Shown here piece by piece: positions 35,408 through 44,120 of a stretch of 64,000 bases of DNA. Location of the stretch: NCBI RefSeq assembly GCF_030623445.1, contig NZ_CP130613.1, positions 992,001-1,056,000 of the forward strand, given 5' to 3'. Position 1 is the first letter of the stretch. The number at the start of each line of letters is the position of its first letter. The DNA is from Pseudogemmatithrix spongiicola (lineage in GTDB: Bacteria; Gemmatimonadota; Gemmatimonadetes; Gemmatimonadales; Gemmatimonadaceae). The position numbers and the translations under genes are program-made. Below the pieces are notes generated by a model that searched no databases, was not told the DNA's origin, and saw nothing but the letters and a program-made list of their open reading frames with translations.

Positions 35408-35876
35408 CGTCGCCGCCCGGCGCGGCATAGGCCGCACCCGCATTGTGTTCGTAGACCAACGCGCCGCCGCTGTGCCCGACGCGATACCCCATCCCCATCA
35501 GGACCACGGCGCCCACGACCGTCAGCGCGCGGCCAGCGGTGCCCACGCCGCGCGGCGCGAACCCGACCAGCGTGATGGCCAGTAGGGCGATCGACGCCGC
35601 CAAGAAGGCCTCGGCGGACTCCTCGTGCGCTTCGAACGCGGGCTCGGGCACCACCGCCTCAACGCGATCTTCCTGCTGCTCGCCGGTCTCCAAGGCCAAC
35701 CACGAACTGCCCGCGAGGCCTGCGACGAGCACGGTGGTCATGCCCCACGCCACCAAGGGCCGGCTGCCGCGCCTGATGGCAATCAGCGCGCCAATCGCGA
35801 AGATTGGAGCCAGCACCGCGAACACGATCGGGAAGTGGACGACAGCGGGGTGCAGCGGGGTAGGCAGGAACGACAT
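35376..35876 (-). CDS. DUF2231-type membrane protein
   Basis: A 166-residue protein with four hydrophobic helices and a His-containing opening PLHPAVVHFPIVFAVLAPIF, typical of DUF2231 and related predicted heme-linked membrane proteins. A charged extramembrane stretch (EQQEDRVEAVVPEPAFEAHEES) lies after helix 2. Function not known. The 3' end overlaps the plug-domain gene by 32 bases; it is divergent from the LuxR-type gene. Confidence 0.75.
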   Translation of the reverse strand: MSFLPTPLHPAVVHFPIVFAVLAPIFAIGALIAIRRGSRPLVAWGMTTVLVAGLAGSSWLALETGEQQEDRVEAVVPEPAFEAHEESAEAFLAASIALLAITLVGFAPRGVGTAGRALTVVGAVVLMGMGYRVGHSGGALVYEHNAGAAYAAPGGDVSVVRPSRPR

Positions 35877-35951
35877 CTGGACCTCCGGGTGGTGCGACGG
35901 CCCGGTGCCATCGCGTGGAGGCAGAGTCGCGGATTCGCGCGGCGCGCACCA

Positions 35952-35994
35952 TCCGACAAGTGTCGGATGTGATGCTGCTGCGACACTTGTCGGA
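35952..35994 (+). promoter_or_regulatory. 14-bp inverted repeat at the start of the LuxR-type gene
   Basis: TCCGACAAGTGTCG (35952-35965) and CGACACTTGTCGGA (35981-35994) are perfect reverse complements separated by 15 bases. Each arm is itself near-palindromic (CGACAAGTGTCG). The spacer contains ATG 35972. This could be an autoregulatory operator or an RNA hairpin presenting or hiding the start codon. Confidence 0.55.
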
Positions 35995-36547
35995 GAGTTT
36001 CGGAGGTCTGGTGGACCTGGATGAGGAGTCGGGTGACGACCTGAGGCGCGTGCGCCTGATAGTGATTCCCATTCTCAGCGCGGTCGCCGTGCTGGGAACG
36101 CTCGACCTCATCTCTGACGCCCCGACGACGTGGAAGTCGATGCACGTGCTGCTCGAGCTCTCGCTGATCGCCGTCAGCGCAGGCGGCGCGATTGCCCTCG
36201 CTGCCGGCTGGGGCCGCGCGGCCGACTCGCTGGCCCAGAGCCGCCGCGAGCTGCGCGCCGAACGCGCCGAGGCGGCGGAGTGGCGCGCCAAGGCGGAGTC
36301 GGCCCTGCACGGCTTCCGCGCGGCCATCCAGGAGCAGTTCGGCCGCTGGGGGCTCACGCCGGTCGAGCAGGAAGTCGCGATGCTGATCCTGCAGGGGCTG
36401 GGCCACAAACAGATTGCGTTCGCCACGAATCGCAGCGAACGCACGGTACGCCAACATGCAGTGGCGGTGTACCAGAAATCTGGACTTGCGGGCCGCGCGG
36501 AACTCGCGGCGTTCTTCCTTGAAGGACTGCGGGGCGGCGCCGACTAG
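35972..36547 (+). CDS. Membrane-bound LuxR-type HTH protein
   Basis: A protein of 191 residues from ATG 35972 (210 from GTG 35915). Two hydrophobic helices near the N terminus (VIPILSAVAVLGTLDLI and LLELSLIAVSAGGAIALAA), a coiled coil (RRELRAERAEAAEWRAKAE), and a C-terminal LuxR-type helix-turn-helix with LTPVEQEVAMLILQGLGHK and ERTVRQHAVAVYQKSG. There is no receiver domain, so it may act as a membrane-tethered regulator, possibly of the divergent DUF2231 gene. The start is ambiguous because a 14-bp inverted repeat overlaps the first codons. The stop is close to the convergent peptidase end. Confidence 0.78.
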   Translation: MLLRHLSESFGGLVDLDEESGDDLRRVRLIVIPILSAVAVLGTLDLISDAPTTWKSMHVLLELSLIAVSAGGAIALAAGWGRAADSLAQSRRELRAERAEAAEWRAKAESALHGFRAAIQEQFGRWGLTPVEQEVAMLILQGLGHKQIAFATNRSERTVRQHAVAVYQKSGLAGRAELAAFFLEGLRGGAD

Positions 36548-39081
36548 CGGCGCGCGCCCATGCCCTTCACGTACACGTCAAACCACGCTGTCCAGCGCGC
36601 CCACAAGTCGAGATCGCTCTCGAACGTCGCGACGCTGTGGTCCTCGTACGGGTACATGTAGAGCGCCGAGGTCTTGCCGTGGCCCTGGAGCGCCTGCTGC
36701 ATCTTGATGGACGACATCGGATGCGTGCCGGCGTTCTGGTCCTCGGTGGCGTGGTAGAGGAGCAGCGCCCCCGAGAGCTGGTCGGCGCGGAGCAATGCCG
36801 AGAGGTCGAGGTACATCTCCTGCTCTTCCCAGAAGTTGCGGCGCTCGCTCTGGAAGCCGAAGGGCGTCAGCGTGCGGTTGTACATGCCGTCGCCGGCGAT
36901 GCCCGCCTTGAAGATGTCCATGCGCGTCATCGCGTTGACGGTGCTGAACGCCCCGTAGCTGTGGCCGCCGAGGCCCACGAGGTCGCGCGCGACGAACCCG
37001 GAGTCGACCATCGCATTGACGACGGCGTGCAGGCCCTCGGTGAGGTCGCGGACGTAGTTGTCGTTCATGCGGCCGCTGTCGCCGAAGATCGGGATGTCCG
37101 GCGTGATCAGCGCGTAGCCCGCGGCGACCCAGAGTTCCGTCGAGCTCGCCGGCCGCAGCTGCGGCACGGCGGGGAACTGATTGATGTTGACGTTCCACTT
37201 CGAGCGCTGGTAGGCGGTCTCGGTAGCGTACTCGCGCGGGTAGAACCAGACGACGCCGGCCTGGCGCGTGCCCGGGCGCCAGTCGCGCGGGAGCACGACG
37301 TCCACCCAGATCTTGATGCCGTCGCGCGGGCGCGTGACCTGCACGCGCTTGCGGATGGCGCCCGTGACTTCCGGGCCCACGTCCACGGCCTGCGTGAGCT
37401 GCCGCGGGGCACTGCTGCCGTCGCGGAAGAAGGCGTTCTCGATCTGCGTGCGCGACTGCCGCGTGGTGATGAGCTGCGTGTAGTCCGCGTCGAGTGCGGC
37501 GACGAAGGTCTCATACACGTCCGCCGGCGAGTCGAGCAGTCGCGTGCGCGCGGCGTCGGCGATGGTGGTGCGGTCGAGCCACGGACGTGGCGCGCGTGTG
37601 TGCCAGTCGTTGCCGTAGCGGCGCGTGCCGGAGACGAACACGGCGTTGCCGTCGCGGCTCATCTTCACGCGCAAACCGCCGTCCGCCGTGCGCAGCGTCT
37701 CGAGCGCGCCGCCCGTCCCGACGGTGTCCATCTGCGCGCCGCCGCCGAAGCCGCCACCGCCACCGAAGCCACCGCCGCCGCCGGGCAGCGTGACGCCGCG
37801 GCCCAGCGGGTACTTCTTGGTGATGTCCGCCAAGCGCACCGCGGCGACTGCAGCGCTGTCATTCACGAAGATCGTATTCGGCTGCGTGCCGAAGGCGGCG
37901 TTGGAGAACCGCGCCGAGCCCGCGAAGACCAGCGCCGTATCACTGGCGCCGAAGGGCGCCTTCCAGTGCATCCAGCGCACGCCATTCGCGCGGTTGTCGG
38001 CGACCGTGGTGCGGAAGTAGGTGAGGCCGCCATCGGGATGCCACGCGAAGTTGCGACGCGTGGTGTCCGGCGGCTGCGGTCCGCGCGGGGCGTCGTCGTC
38101 GATCTCACCCTCGCGCAGCGGCTGCGAGGCCAGCGTGTCGAGCACACGGCCGCTGGCGTCCCACAGTTCCGTCACGGTGCCGAACTGGTTGTGCGGGACG
38201 ATATACGAGAACGGTTCGACGACGCGCGTCACCCGGAAGTAGCGCGCGTCAGGCGAGGCATCCGCGCTGCGGATCATGCCCGGCGTGCCGATCGTGCGCG
38301 TGTTGCCGGTGGCCGCGTCCACGAGGGCGAGCTGGCCCGTCGTGTAGTACTTGTAGAGCGCCTTGTCGTGCGGATCTTCCATGAGCGAGAAGTGCACGCG
38401 CTGCGGCTTCTTGGCCGATTCCGTGAAGCGCACCTGCGGGCCATCGGCCACGCCGTTGTGGCCGCGCACCGGCGCCGCGCCGCGATTGGCGGGAAGCTGC
38501 ACGACGAGCAGCGAGCGTCCGTCCGCGGTCCACGCCGCGCTCGTGACCAGCGTCGCGAGGAGCGCCGTGCGCGTCACGCGCGTCGAGCGGCCCGTGCGCA
38601 CATCGGCGACGTACACATGCGTCGCGGTCGCCGTGTGGCCCAAGTACGCCAGCTTGCTGCCGTCGGGCGACCACACGGGCTCGCTGACCTTCACGTCCGC
38701 CGGCACCTGCAGCGCGCGGGTCTCGCCCGTTCGCGGGTCGGCTAGCGTGAGGCCCGTGTGCTGCGCCGTCTGTAGGGAACGGTTGCGGTTGGCCTGGTGG
38801 TCCACCTGCAGGCCGCCGATCCACAGATGCGGCGCGCCGTACTGCGCGATGGCGCCGCGGCCGGGGCCGGTGAGGCGCACGGCATGGCGGCCGTCGGGGC
38901 TCAGGGCGTCGAAGCTGATGTCGGTGCGCGGCGCGAGCACCATGCGCTCGATGTTCGCAGCGGGGCGCTGCCAGGTCTCGGCGCGGAGGATGGTCCACGG
39001 GTCGCGGTCCTGCGCAACGGCGAGTGCTGGAAGCGCGAGCATCGCAAGCGTTGCGCGACGCAAGGCAGTGTAGGGGCTCAT
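36544..39081 (-). CDS. Secreted S9-family prolyl oligopeptidase-like peptidase
   Basis: An 845-residue exported peptidase: signal peptide 1-23 (LAMLALPALAVAQD), an N-terminal beta-propeller with repeats such as LSPDGRHAVRLTGPG and WSPDGSKLAYLG, then an alpha/beta-hydrolase domain. The nucleophile is in GLGGHSYGAFST, the Asp follows in LLYHATEDQNAG, and the His is in YPYEDHSVATF. A Gly-rich loop (GGGGFGGGGGFGGG) interrupts the propeller. ATG 39081 gives the signal peptide; the frame extends to 39516 but antisense-like. Probably degrades peptides in the periplasm or outside. Confidence 0.88.
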   Translation of the reverse strand: MSPYTALRRATLAMLALPALAVAQDRDPWTILRAETWQRPAANIERMVLAPRTDISFDALSPDGRHAVRLTGPGRGAIAQYGAPHLWIGGLQVDHQANRNRSLQTAQHTGLTLADPRTGETRALQVPADVKVSEPVWSPDGSKLAYLGHTATATHVYVADVRTGRSTRVTRTALLATLVTSAAWTADGRSLLVVQLPANRGAAPVRGHNGVADGPQVRFTESAKKPQRVHFSLMEDPHDKALYKYYTTGQLALVDAATGNTRTIGTPGMIRSADASPDARYFRVTRVVEPFSYIVPHNQFGTVTELWDASGRVLDTLASQPLREGEIDDDAPRGPQPPDTTRRNFAWHPDGGLTYFRTTVADNRANGVRWMHWKAPFGASDTALVFAGSARFSNAAFGTQPNTIFVNDSAAVAAVRLADITKKYPLGRGVTLPGGGGGFGGGGGFGGGAQMDTVGTGGALETLRTADGGLRVKMSRDGNAVFVSGTRRYGNDWHTRAPRPWLDRTTIADAARTRLLDSPADVYETFVAALDADYTQLITTRQSRTQIENAFFRDGSSAPRQLTQAVDVGPEVTGAIRKRVQVTRPRDGIKIWVDVVLPRDWRPGTRQAGVVWFYPREYATETAYQRSKWNVNINQFPAVPQLRPASSTELWVAAGYALITPDIPIFGDSGRMNDNYVRDLTEGLHAVVNAMVDSGFVARDLVGLGGHSYGAFSTVNAMTRMDIFKAGIAGDGMYNRTLTPFGFQSERRNFWEEQEMYLDLSALLRADQLSGALLLYHATEDQNAGTHPMSSIKMQQALQGHGKTSALYMYPYEDHSVATFESDLDLWARWTAWFDVYVKGMGARR

Positions 39082-39130
39082 CGGTGTGATGGGGTCGGGT
39101 GGAGAGGCAGGACTGCCGCCAACCAAGTGT

Positions 39131-39784
39131 CTACGCGCGCTCGCCGGTGAGCGCTGGGGCGAGGAATGCCCGCACCGGCGCCGCATCGCAGGCGCCCACC
39201 TTGAGCGGTGGGGCGAACAGCCGGTACTCGCCGGCGTGCACGGCCTCGAGATCGAGATTCTCGAGCACGTAGCAGTGCCCACTGAACAGCACATGGTGCA
39301 CGTCGAGGGTCTTGCTCTCGCGATCGTCCACGCTGGGGCAGTCCACACCCAGCAGTTGCAGGCCATCGGCGACGAGCGCGGCGGCTGTCTCGGGGGCCAG
39401 CGCCGGCCACTGCGCAGGGAAGCGCCCAACGGCCGTGCTTCTCCCGGTGCGCAGCAGCAGGCGAGTGGTGCCGGCCTTCCAGCCGCCCTCCTTGAGCTGT
39501 GCGAGCGTGATCGCACCCGTCAGGTGCCGCACATCGGCCACCCGCACAGGCCCAATGAATGGCGCGAGCGGCAGGGCGTCGGCGCCGACTCCGCCGCGCA
39601 GCACATGCAGCGGCGCATCGGCGTGCGTGCCGACGTGCGGGCTGGTCTCCCACTTCGAGACGTTCACGCTCGCTCCGTCCGCCATCGCCCAGGCCCAGCC
39701 GCAGGAAAACGGCGTGTCCCCGGGCCAGGGCGGGGTGCGCGCATCGAACGCGACGGAGATGTCGATCAGCTCCCGCGCGTCCAT
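39131..39784 (-). CDS. kynB: Kynurenine formamidase (cyclase family)
   Basis: Hydrolyses N-formylkynurenine to kynurenine and formate, step two of tryptophan breakdown. The 217-residue protein has the cyclase-family metal motif SPHVGTHADAP, the opening LIDISVAFDARTPPWPGDTP and the closing segment FSGHCYVLENLDLEAVHAGEY. No signal peptide. ATG 39784 is six bases after the kynA stop. It forms an operon with kynA and bshB1. Kynureninase is not in the window. Confidence 0.9.
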   Translation of the reverse strand: MDARELIDISVAFDARTPPWPGDTPFSCGWAWAMADGASVNVSKWETSPHVGTHADAPLHVLRGGVGADALPLAPFIGPVRVADVRHLTGAITLAQLKEGGWKAGTTRLLLRTGRSTAVGRFPAQWPALAPETAAALVADGLQLLGVDCPSVDDRESKTLDVHHVLFSGHCYVLENLDLEAVHAGEYRLFAPPLKVGACDAAPVRAFLAPALTGERA

Positions 39785-39789
39785 CGCGA

Positions 39790-40533
39790 TCAGCCGCGCT
39801 TGTACAGCCGCGCCCGCACCGCCCACAACTCCGGGAAGAACCGCTGGCCGACCGTCTTCATCAAATACTTGGACCCCAGCGTGCCACCCGTGCCGCCCGT
39901 GTCCGGCCCGATGATGCGCTCCACCATCTGCACATGCAGGAAGCGCCAACGTCCGAAGCCCTGCTCGTACGCCAGGAAGGACTCGGCCAGCATGTGCAGC
40001 AGCGCGTGCTGCGGCTCGTTGTACACCTGGTCCAACGTGACGCCCTCGCGCTCCAGCAGCTTGAGGTACAGCTCCTGCAGCGTCGGCCGCGCCAAGGCGC
40101 GCTGCACCACCGCCGGAATCTCGCCGTGCTCCTTGAGCGCCGCCATGAAATGCGCCTCGCGGAGGCCACTCGTGGCTTCGATCGCGCGGAACTGCGCGCT
40201 CTGCGAGCCGCTGGAGCTGCCCAGGTAGCCGCGGAACTGCGCGAAGCGCTGCGGGGGCAGCGTGTCCAGCGCGCTGAGCTCGGTCGAGACGAGTTCGACC
40301 AACACGTTCACGCGCTGCATCGACGTCAGCGCGCCGACCGCATCGAAGGCCTCGAGCCGCGCAATCAACTGATCGAACTCGTGCAGGATGACCTTGAACC
40401 AGAGCTCGCTGGCTTGGTGCACCACGATGAAGATCAGCTCGTCGGGATGCTCCGGCTGGCTCTGCGGTTTCTGCAGCGCAAGCAGGGACTCGAGCTCGAG
40501 GTACGTCGGGTACGAAATCTCGCGGTCGCTCAA
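39790..40533 (-). CDS. kynA: Tryptophan 2,3-dioxygenase
   Basis: Heme dioxygenase converting tryptophan to N-formylkynurenine, cytoplasmic tetramer. The 247-residue protein has the proximal His region ELIFIVVHQASELWFK, the EFDQLIARLEAFDAV helix, and the distal RFLHVQMVERIIGPDTGGTGGT heme and substrate block. It is slightly shorter than the common 270-280 residues. It overlaps bshB1 by four bases (ATGA) and precedes kynB. The enzyme pair supplies kynurenine, possibly for NAD or catabolism. Confidence 0.95.
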   Translation of the reverse strand: MSDREISYPTYLELESLLALQKPQSQPEHPDELIFIVVHQASELWFKVILHEFDQLIARLEAFDAVGALTSMQRVNVLVELVSTELSALDTLPPQRFAQFRGYLGSSSGSQSAQFRAIEATSGLREAHFMAALKEHGEIPAVVQRALARPTLQELYLKLLEREGVTLDQVYNEPQHALLHMLAESFLAYEQGFGRWRFLHVQMVERIIGPDTGGTGGTLGSKYLMKTVGQRFFPELWAVRARLYKRG

Positions 40534-41252
40534 AATGTGCTCACGTCGAGCGCGAGGAGGTCGTCCGCGCGCATCGTCTCGTAGGTGAAGAACGGCTCGC
40601 CGTACTGTGTGCGGATCAGCGAGCCATAGTGCGCGGCCTGGTGCCGCACGATGTCGTACAGCGGCTCGCCGTTCGGGTAGACCTCACCCGCCCAAGTCGT
40701 GCCGTCGAACTGCGAGGCGTAACACTTGATGGCCTCGAGCTTGGTCTCGAACTCCTTCGTGATGTCCACCACGAAGGTCGGCTTCACGTGATCTTCGCGG
40801 TACGTGATCGCGTGCAGCACCTTCTTCGGGCGATGCGGCGCCGTGGCGGAGTCGAGCTTGGTGAGACCCGCCAGGAAGCACGCGTCGCGAATCAACTGCG
40901 CGGCGACGCGATGGTCGGGGTGCCGGCCCCGCGGCGCCGGTGCGATCACCACCCGCGGCTGCAGCTCGCGGATGCGGATCGCCAATGCGCGGCGAGTCTC
41001 CGGCGTGTTCGTGATGCCGGCGTCGGGCAACCCAAGGTTTTCGCGCACGGCAACCCCAAGCACCTCGGCGGCCGCGGCGGCCTCCTGCCCACGCAGTTCA
41101 GCCGAGCCACGCGTGCCCATCTCGCCAGCGGTCAGGTCGATGATGCCCGTGCGTTGCCCGCGCCACGCATGCTTCACGAGCACGCCCCCGCAGGTGAGTT
41201 CCACATCGTCGCGGTGCGCGGCGATCGCGAGGATGTCGACGGGGGCGCTCAT
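40530..41252 (-). CDS. bshB1: BshB1-type GlcNAc-malate deacetylase
   Basis: PIG-L family zinc deacetylase of 240 residues, the second step of bacillithiol synthesis. It has LAIAAHRDDVELTCGG (usual AHPDD read as AHRDD), DLTAGEMGTRGSAELR, PAPRGRHPDHRVAAQL and a C-terminal KPTFVVDITKEFETKLEAI. The metal ligands D, H and H are conserved. ATG 41252 is chosen; the frame extends to 41297. It is the first gene of the kynAB operon and is divergent from a GNAT gene. BshA and BshC are not seen. Confidence 0.88.
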   Translation of the reverse strand: MSAPVDILAIAAHRDDVELTCGGVLVKHAWRGQRTGIIDLTAGEMGTRGSAELRGQEAAAAAEVLGVAVRENLGLPDAGITNTPETRRALAIRIRELQPRVVIAPAPRGRHPDHRVAAQLIRDACFLAGLTKLDSATAPHRPKKVLHAITYREDHVKPTFVVDITKEFETKLEAIKCYASQFDGTTWAGEVYPNGEPLYDIVRHQAAHYGSLIRTQYGEPFFTYETMRADDLLALDVSTF

Positions 41253-41322
41253 ACGTGCAATCTGCCCCCGCCCGATGAGGGGCGAAAGGCCAACCACGCC
41301 TTGGCCGTCACCGCCGGGTGCA

Positions 41323-41328
41323 TACTAT
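41323..41328 (+). promoter_or_regulatory. Candidate -10 box of the GNAT gene
   Basis: TACTAT ends four bases before ATG 41333, with TTGGCC 16 bases upstream (41301-41306). No ribosome site precedes the ATG, so the transcript is probably leaderless or nearly so. Confidence 0.45.
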
Positions 41329-41332
41329 ATGA

Positions 41333-41878
41333 ATGCTCCCGCAACCCTCGCTGCTCACGGCGCGGCTGCAGCTCCGCCCGTTTGTGCCCGCCGACGTCTC
41401 GTGGCTGGTCCCGCTCCTCGGCGTGCGCGAAGTCGCGATGCAGACGCTGACCGTTCCGCACCCATACCGCGCCGAAGACGCCGAGCAATTCATCGCACGT
41501 CAGGCGGAGCGCTGGGAGGCCGGCAAGGGCGTGACCTGGGCGATTGTCCTCCGTGACGGCGACGAGCCGGCGGGCGCCGTGGGCCTGCAGCTCGTGCCTG
41601 CGCATCGTCGGGCCGAGTTGGGCTACTGGGTCAGCCAGCCGCGCTGGGGGCAGGGGATCGCGACGGAGGCCGCGCGCGCCGTCATCGCGCACGGGTTCAC
41701 CGCGATGGGATGCCACCGCATTGAGGCGTATCACTATCCGGAGAACCCGGCGTCGGGTGCCGTGATGCGCAAGCTCGGCATGCAACACGAGGGACGCGTG
41801 CGCGCCATGGTGTGGCGCGACGGCGTCCCTCGGGACAACGAGCGATACGCGATCCTCGCGACAGACCCGCGCCCCTGA
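41333..41878 (+). CDS. GNAT-family N-acetyltransferase, RimJ/RimL-like
   Basis: A 181-residue acetyl-CoA-dependent acetyltransferase. It has LTARLQLRPFVPADVSWLV at the N terminus, then AGAVGLQLVPAHRRAELGYWVSQPRWGQGIATEAARAV, the typical acetyl-CoA binding strand-loop-helix (residues about 85-120), and NPASGAVMRKLGMQHEGRVR. The RimJ/RimL type acetylates protein N termini or small amines. Divergent from bshB1; a hairpin at the stop terminates it. Confidence 0.9.
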   Translation: MLPQPSLLTARLQLRPFVPADVSWLVPLLGVREVAMQTLTVPHPYRAEDAEQFIARQAERWEAGKGVTWAIVLRDGDEPAGAVGLQLVPAHRRAELGYWVSQPRWGQGIATEAARAVIAHGFTAMGCHRIEAYHYPENPASGAVMRKLGMQHEGRVRAMVWRDGVPRDNERYAILATDPRP

Positions 41879-41887
41879 GCGCGGGTC
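41864..41887. terminator. Bidirectional hairpin between convergent genes
   Basis: GACCCGCGC (41864-41872) pairs with GCGCGGGTC (41879-41887) around the stop codon of the GNAT gene. It sits between two convergent genes, so it may terminate both, although no U-tract follows on either side. Confidence 0.5.
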
Positions 41888-41901
41888 CGTCGGCGTTCGG
41901 C

Positions 41902-42339
41902 TTAGCGCGGCGGACGACTACCCTGCGGCGGACGGCCACCAGCCTGCGCGGCGGGCATCGACGCGAGGTTCTCGTCGAACTTGGTCTGCTGGTCGGCGGT
42001 CAGGACGTTCCGGATCGCGGCCATCGTCGCCTGCCGCTGCTGCATCATGGCTTGGCGCGTCTCGGGGTTGCGCATGCCGCCGCCCTGCATCATCTCCTGC
42101 TGACGGGTGCGCGCCGCCGCCTGGATGGAATCAACCCGCGCCTTCTGCGTGGCCGACAACGTGATGCCCTGGAACAGCATCTCGTTCTGCCGTGCCTGCA
42201 TCGCGGCCGGATCGCCGCGTCCCTGACCCATCCCGCCCGGCGCGCCTCCCGGCGGACCGCCCGGCGCGCCCTGCTGCGCCGACAAGGGAGCCGCCACGAC
42301 CAGCGCCGCCACGACCAGGGCCTTCCGCAACGCGAACAT
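41902..42339 (-). CDS. Spy/CpxP-like LTxxQ protein
   Basis: Predicted periplasmic chaperone-like protein of 145 residues: signal peptide 1-21 (ALVVAALVVAAPLSAQQ), a Gly/Pro-rich stretch (GAPGGPPGGAPGG), then two LTxxQ-type motifs, LSATQKARVDSIQ and LTADQQTKFDENL, the mark of Spy/CpxP helical proteins. The rest is Met/Gln-rich, consistent with a cradle-like fold. ATG 42339 follows GGAGG by seven bases; the longer open frame to 42579 is an artefact. Convergent with the GNAT gene. Confidence 0.83.
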   Translation of the reverse strand: MFALRKALVVAALVVAAPLSAQQGAPGGPPGGAPGGMGQGRGDPAAMQARQNEMLFQGITLSATQKARVDSIQAAARTRQQEMMQGGGMRNPETRQAMMQQRQATMAAIRNVLTADQQTKFDENLASMPAAQAGGRPPQGSRPPR

Positions 42340-42383
42340 CAGTGCCTCCGCATGAGTGTTGGGGTCGATTCTCTCGCCCGGGG

Positions 42384-42389
42384 TATAAA
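42384..42389 (+). promoter_or_regulatory. Candidate promoter of the M28 peptidase gene
   Basis: TATAAA at 42384-42389, with a weak TTGGGG-like element 19 bases upstream (42359-42364). It lies 62 bases before the ATG in the divergent 112-base gap. The -35 spacing is not ideal. Confidence 0.35.
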
Positions 42390-42451
42390 CGTACGGACGC
42401 CGGCCCGCGTTAGCTTTGGAGAGCCGGACCCGACCCCACCCGGAGATCCCG

Positions 42452-44116
42452 ATGTCCCGATTCACCCGCGTGCCGCGCCTCATCGGCGCGGCGCTCGTTG
42501 CCGTGCCTGCCCTGCTGTCCGCCCAGAACGGCGCCCTTCCCATGAAGCTCGCGCCGCGCCCCACGACGGGGCCCATCACGGTCGCCGACCTGATGACGCG
42601 GCTCTATCGCGTCGCCGACGACTCCATGGGTGGCCGCCCCACGGGCTCGGAAGGGCACGTGAAGGTCACGCAGTACATCGCCGACGAACTCCGCCGCTTG
42701 GGCCTCCGCCCGGCGGGTGACAACGGCACGTACTTCCAGGACATCGGCATGGAGCGCCGCGGGTTCTCCGCGACGTCCGCGGTGAGCGTCGGCAGTCGCA
42801 GCTTCCAGATTGGCGATGACTTCGTGCCGATCCTTGCGCGCGGCGGACGCGCGCGCGCCAGCACTGCGGCCGACATCGTGATCGGTGGTACCCACGGGGA
42901 TTCCACGACGTGGATCTCCGCCGAGGCCGCGCGCGGAAAGCTCGTCGTGATGCGTCCGAATCCGCGGCGCCTGCAGCTCGACCAGCGCTTCATGGCGTTC
43001 GGCCCCGGCTCGCGCTTCGCCGATGCCGCCGCCGTCGTATTGCCCGTCTTGCCGCAGCTCGCCGCGCCGGCACGTCGCCAGCTCGCGCAGCCCTCGCTCG
43101 TGATGGGCGGCGGCGCGCGGATGGGGGCCGAGGTGCCGCCCACGCTGTTGGCCTCGCCGGAGATGGCGCAGGCACTGATGGGCGCCGCAGGACAGTCCGC
43201 GACGCTCGCCCTGCGCTTCGAGGTCACGCCAGCTCCTGGACGCAACGTCATCGCCGTGCTTTCCGGGCGCGACCCCGCGCTCCGCGGCCAGTACGTCGCG
43301 CTTGGCGCGCACACCGACCACGACCCGCTCGTGCCGTACGGCGTCGACCACGACTCCCTGCGCGCGTTCAACCTCGCGCGCGAGCGCATGCTGCGGGAGC
43401 TCGGGGAGCGGCGCGCCACGCCGCAGCAGCTCGCGAACATCCGCGTGGACGTCGTGGCGGCGCGGGGCGGGCGACCGGCGCGCACCGATTCCATCAAGAA
43501 CGGCGCCGATGACGACGGCTCGGGCACGGTGACGCTGCTCGAACTCGCGGAGGCCTTCGCCACCGCGCCGCAGAAGCCGCGGCGCTCGCTGCTCTTCGTG
43601 TTCCACGTCGCCGAGGAGATCGGCCTGCTCGGCGCGGACTATTTCACCGAGCATCCGACGGTGCCGCTCGACTCCGTCGTCGCGCAGCTCAACATGGACA
43701 TGGTCGGCCGCGGTGGCGTGGATGACATCGCCGGCGGCGGGCCCGGGTACCTGCAGCTCGTCGGGTCACGCCGCCTGTCCCGCGAACTCGGTGACCTCGT
43801 CGAGGAGGTCAACCGCCGGCAGCCGCAGCCGTTCACGTTCGACTACGGCTTCGACGCCGACGGCCATCCGGAGCGCATCTACTGCCGCTCGGACCACGCG
43901 ATGTACGCGCGCTACGGCGTTCCCGTGACGTTCTTCCACACCGGCCTGCACCACGACTATCACCAAGTCACGGACGAGCCGCAGTACATCGACTACGAAA
44001 AGATGGCGCGCATCGCGACGCTCATCCACGACGTCACGCTGGAACTCGGCAACCGTGCGGAACGCCCGAAGCTGGATGGGCCGAAGCCGGATCCGAACGC
44101 CGCGTGCAAGCAGTGA
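42452..44116 (+). CDS. Secreted M28-family zinc aminopeptidase
   Basis: A 554-residue exported peptidase: signal peptide 1-25 (LIGAALVAVPALLSAQN), an N-terminal PA-like insert, and an M28 catalytic domain with the bizinc ligands LGAHTDHD, NGADDDGSGTVTLLELA, HVAEEIGLLGADYF, LNMDMVGRG and the late VTFFHTGLHHDYHQVTDE. All metal and catalytic Glu positions appear present. ATG 42452 follows a GGAG site; the frame extends to 42416. Its end is five bases from the convergent helicase stop. Confidence 0.9.
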   Translation: MSRFTRVPRLIGAALVAVPALLSAQNGALPMKLAPRPTTGPITVADLMTRLYRVADDSMGGRPTGSEGHVKVTQYIADELRRLGLRPAGDNGTYFQDIGMERRGFSATSAVSVGSRSFQIGDDFVPILARGGRARASTAADIVIGGTHGDSTTWISAEAARGKLVVMRPNPRRLQLDQRFMAFGPGSRFADAAAVVLPVLPQLAAPARRQLAQPSLVMGGGARMGAEVPPTLLASPEMAQALMGAAGQSATLALRFEVTPAPGRNVIAVLSGRDPALRGQYVALGAHTDHDPLVPYGVDHDSLRAFNLARERMLRELGERRATPQQLANIRVDVVAARGGRPARTDSIKNGADDDGSGTVTLLELAEAFATAPQKPRRSLLFVFHVAEEIGLLGADYFTEHPTVPLDSVVAQLNMDMVGRGGVDDIAGGGPGYLQLVGSRRLSRELGDLVEEVNRRQPQPFTFDYGFDADGHPERIYCRSDHAMYARYGVPVTFFHTGLHHDYHQVTDEPQYIDYEKMARIATLIHDVTLELGNRAERPKLDGPKPDPNAACKQ

Positions 44117-44120
44117 TGCG

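Noticed and set aside
33401-35443. Single 680-codon lipoprotein
   Set aside because: The upstream 312 codons are antisense to the plug-domain gene; a lipoprotein signal begins at 34507.
36544-39516. N-terminal extension of the S9 peptidase to 39516
   Set aside because: The extra 145 residues lie antisense within kynB territory and precede a clean signal peptide that starts at 39081.
39131-39949. Longer kynB from 39949
   Set aside because: The extension falls inside kynA and adds low-complexity residues; MDARELIDIS at 39784 is the family start.
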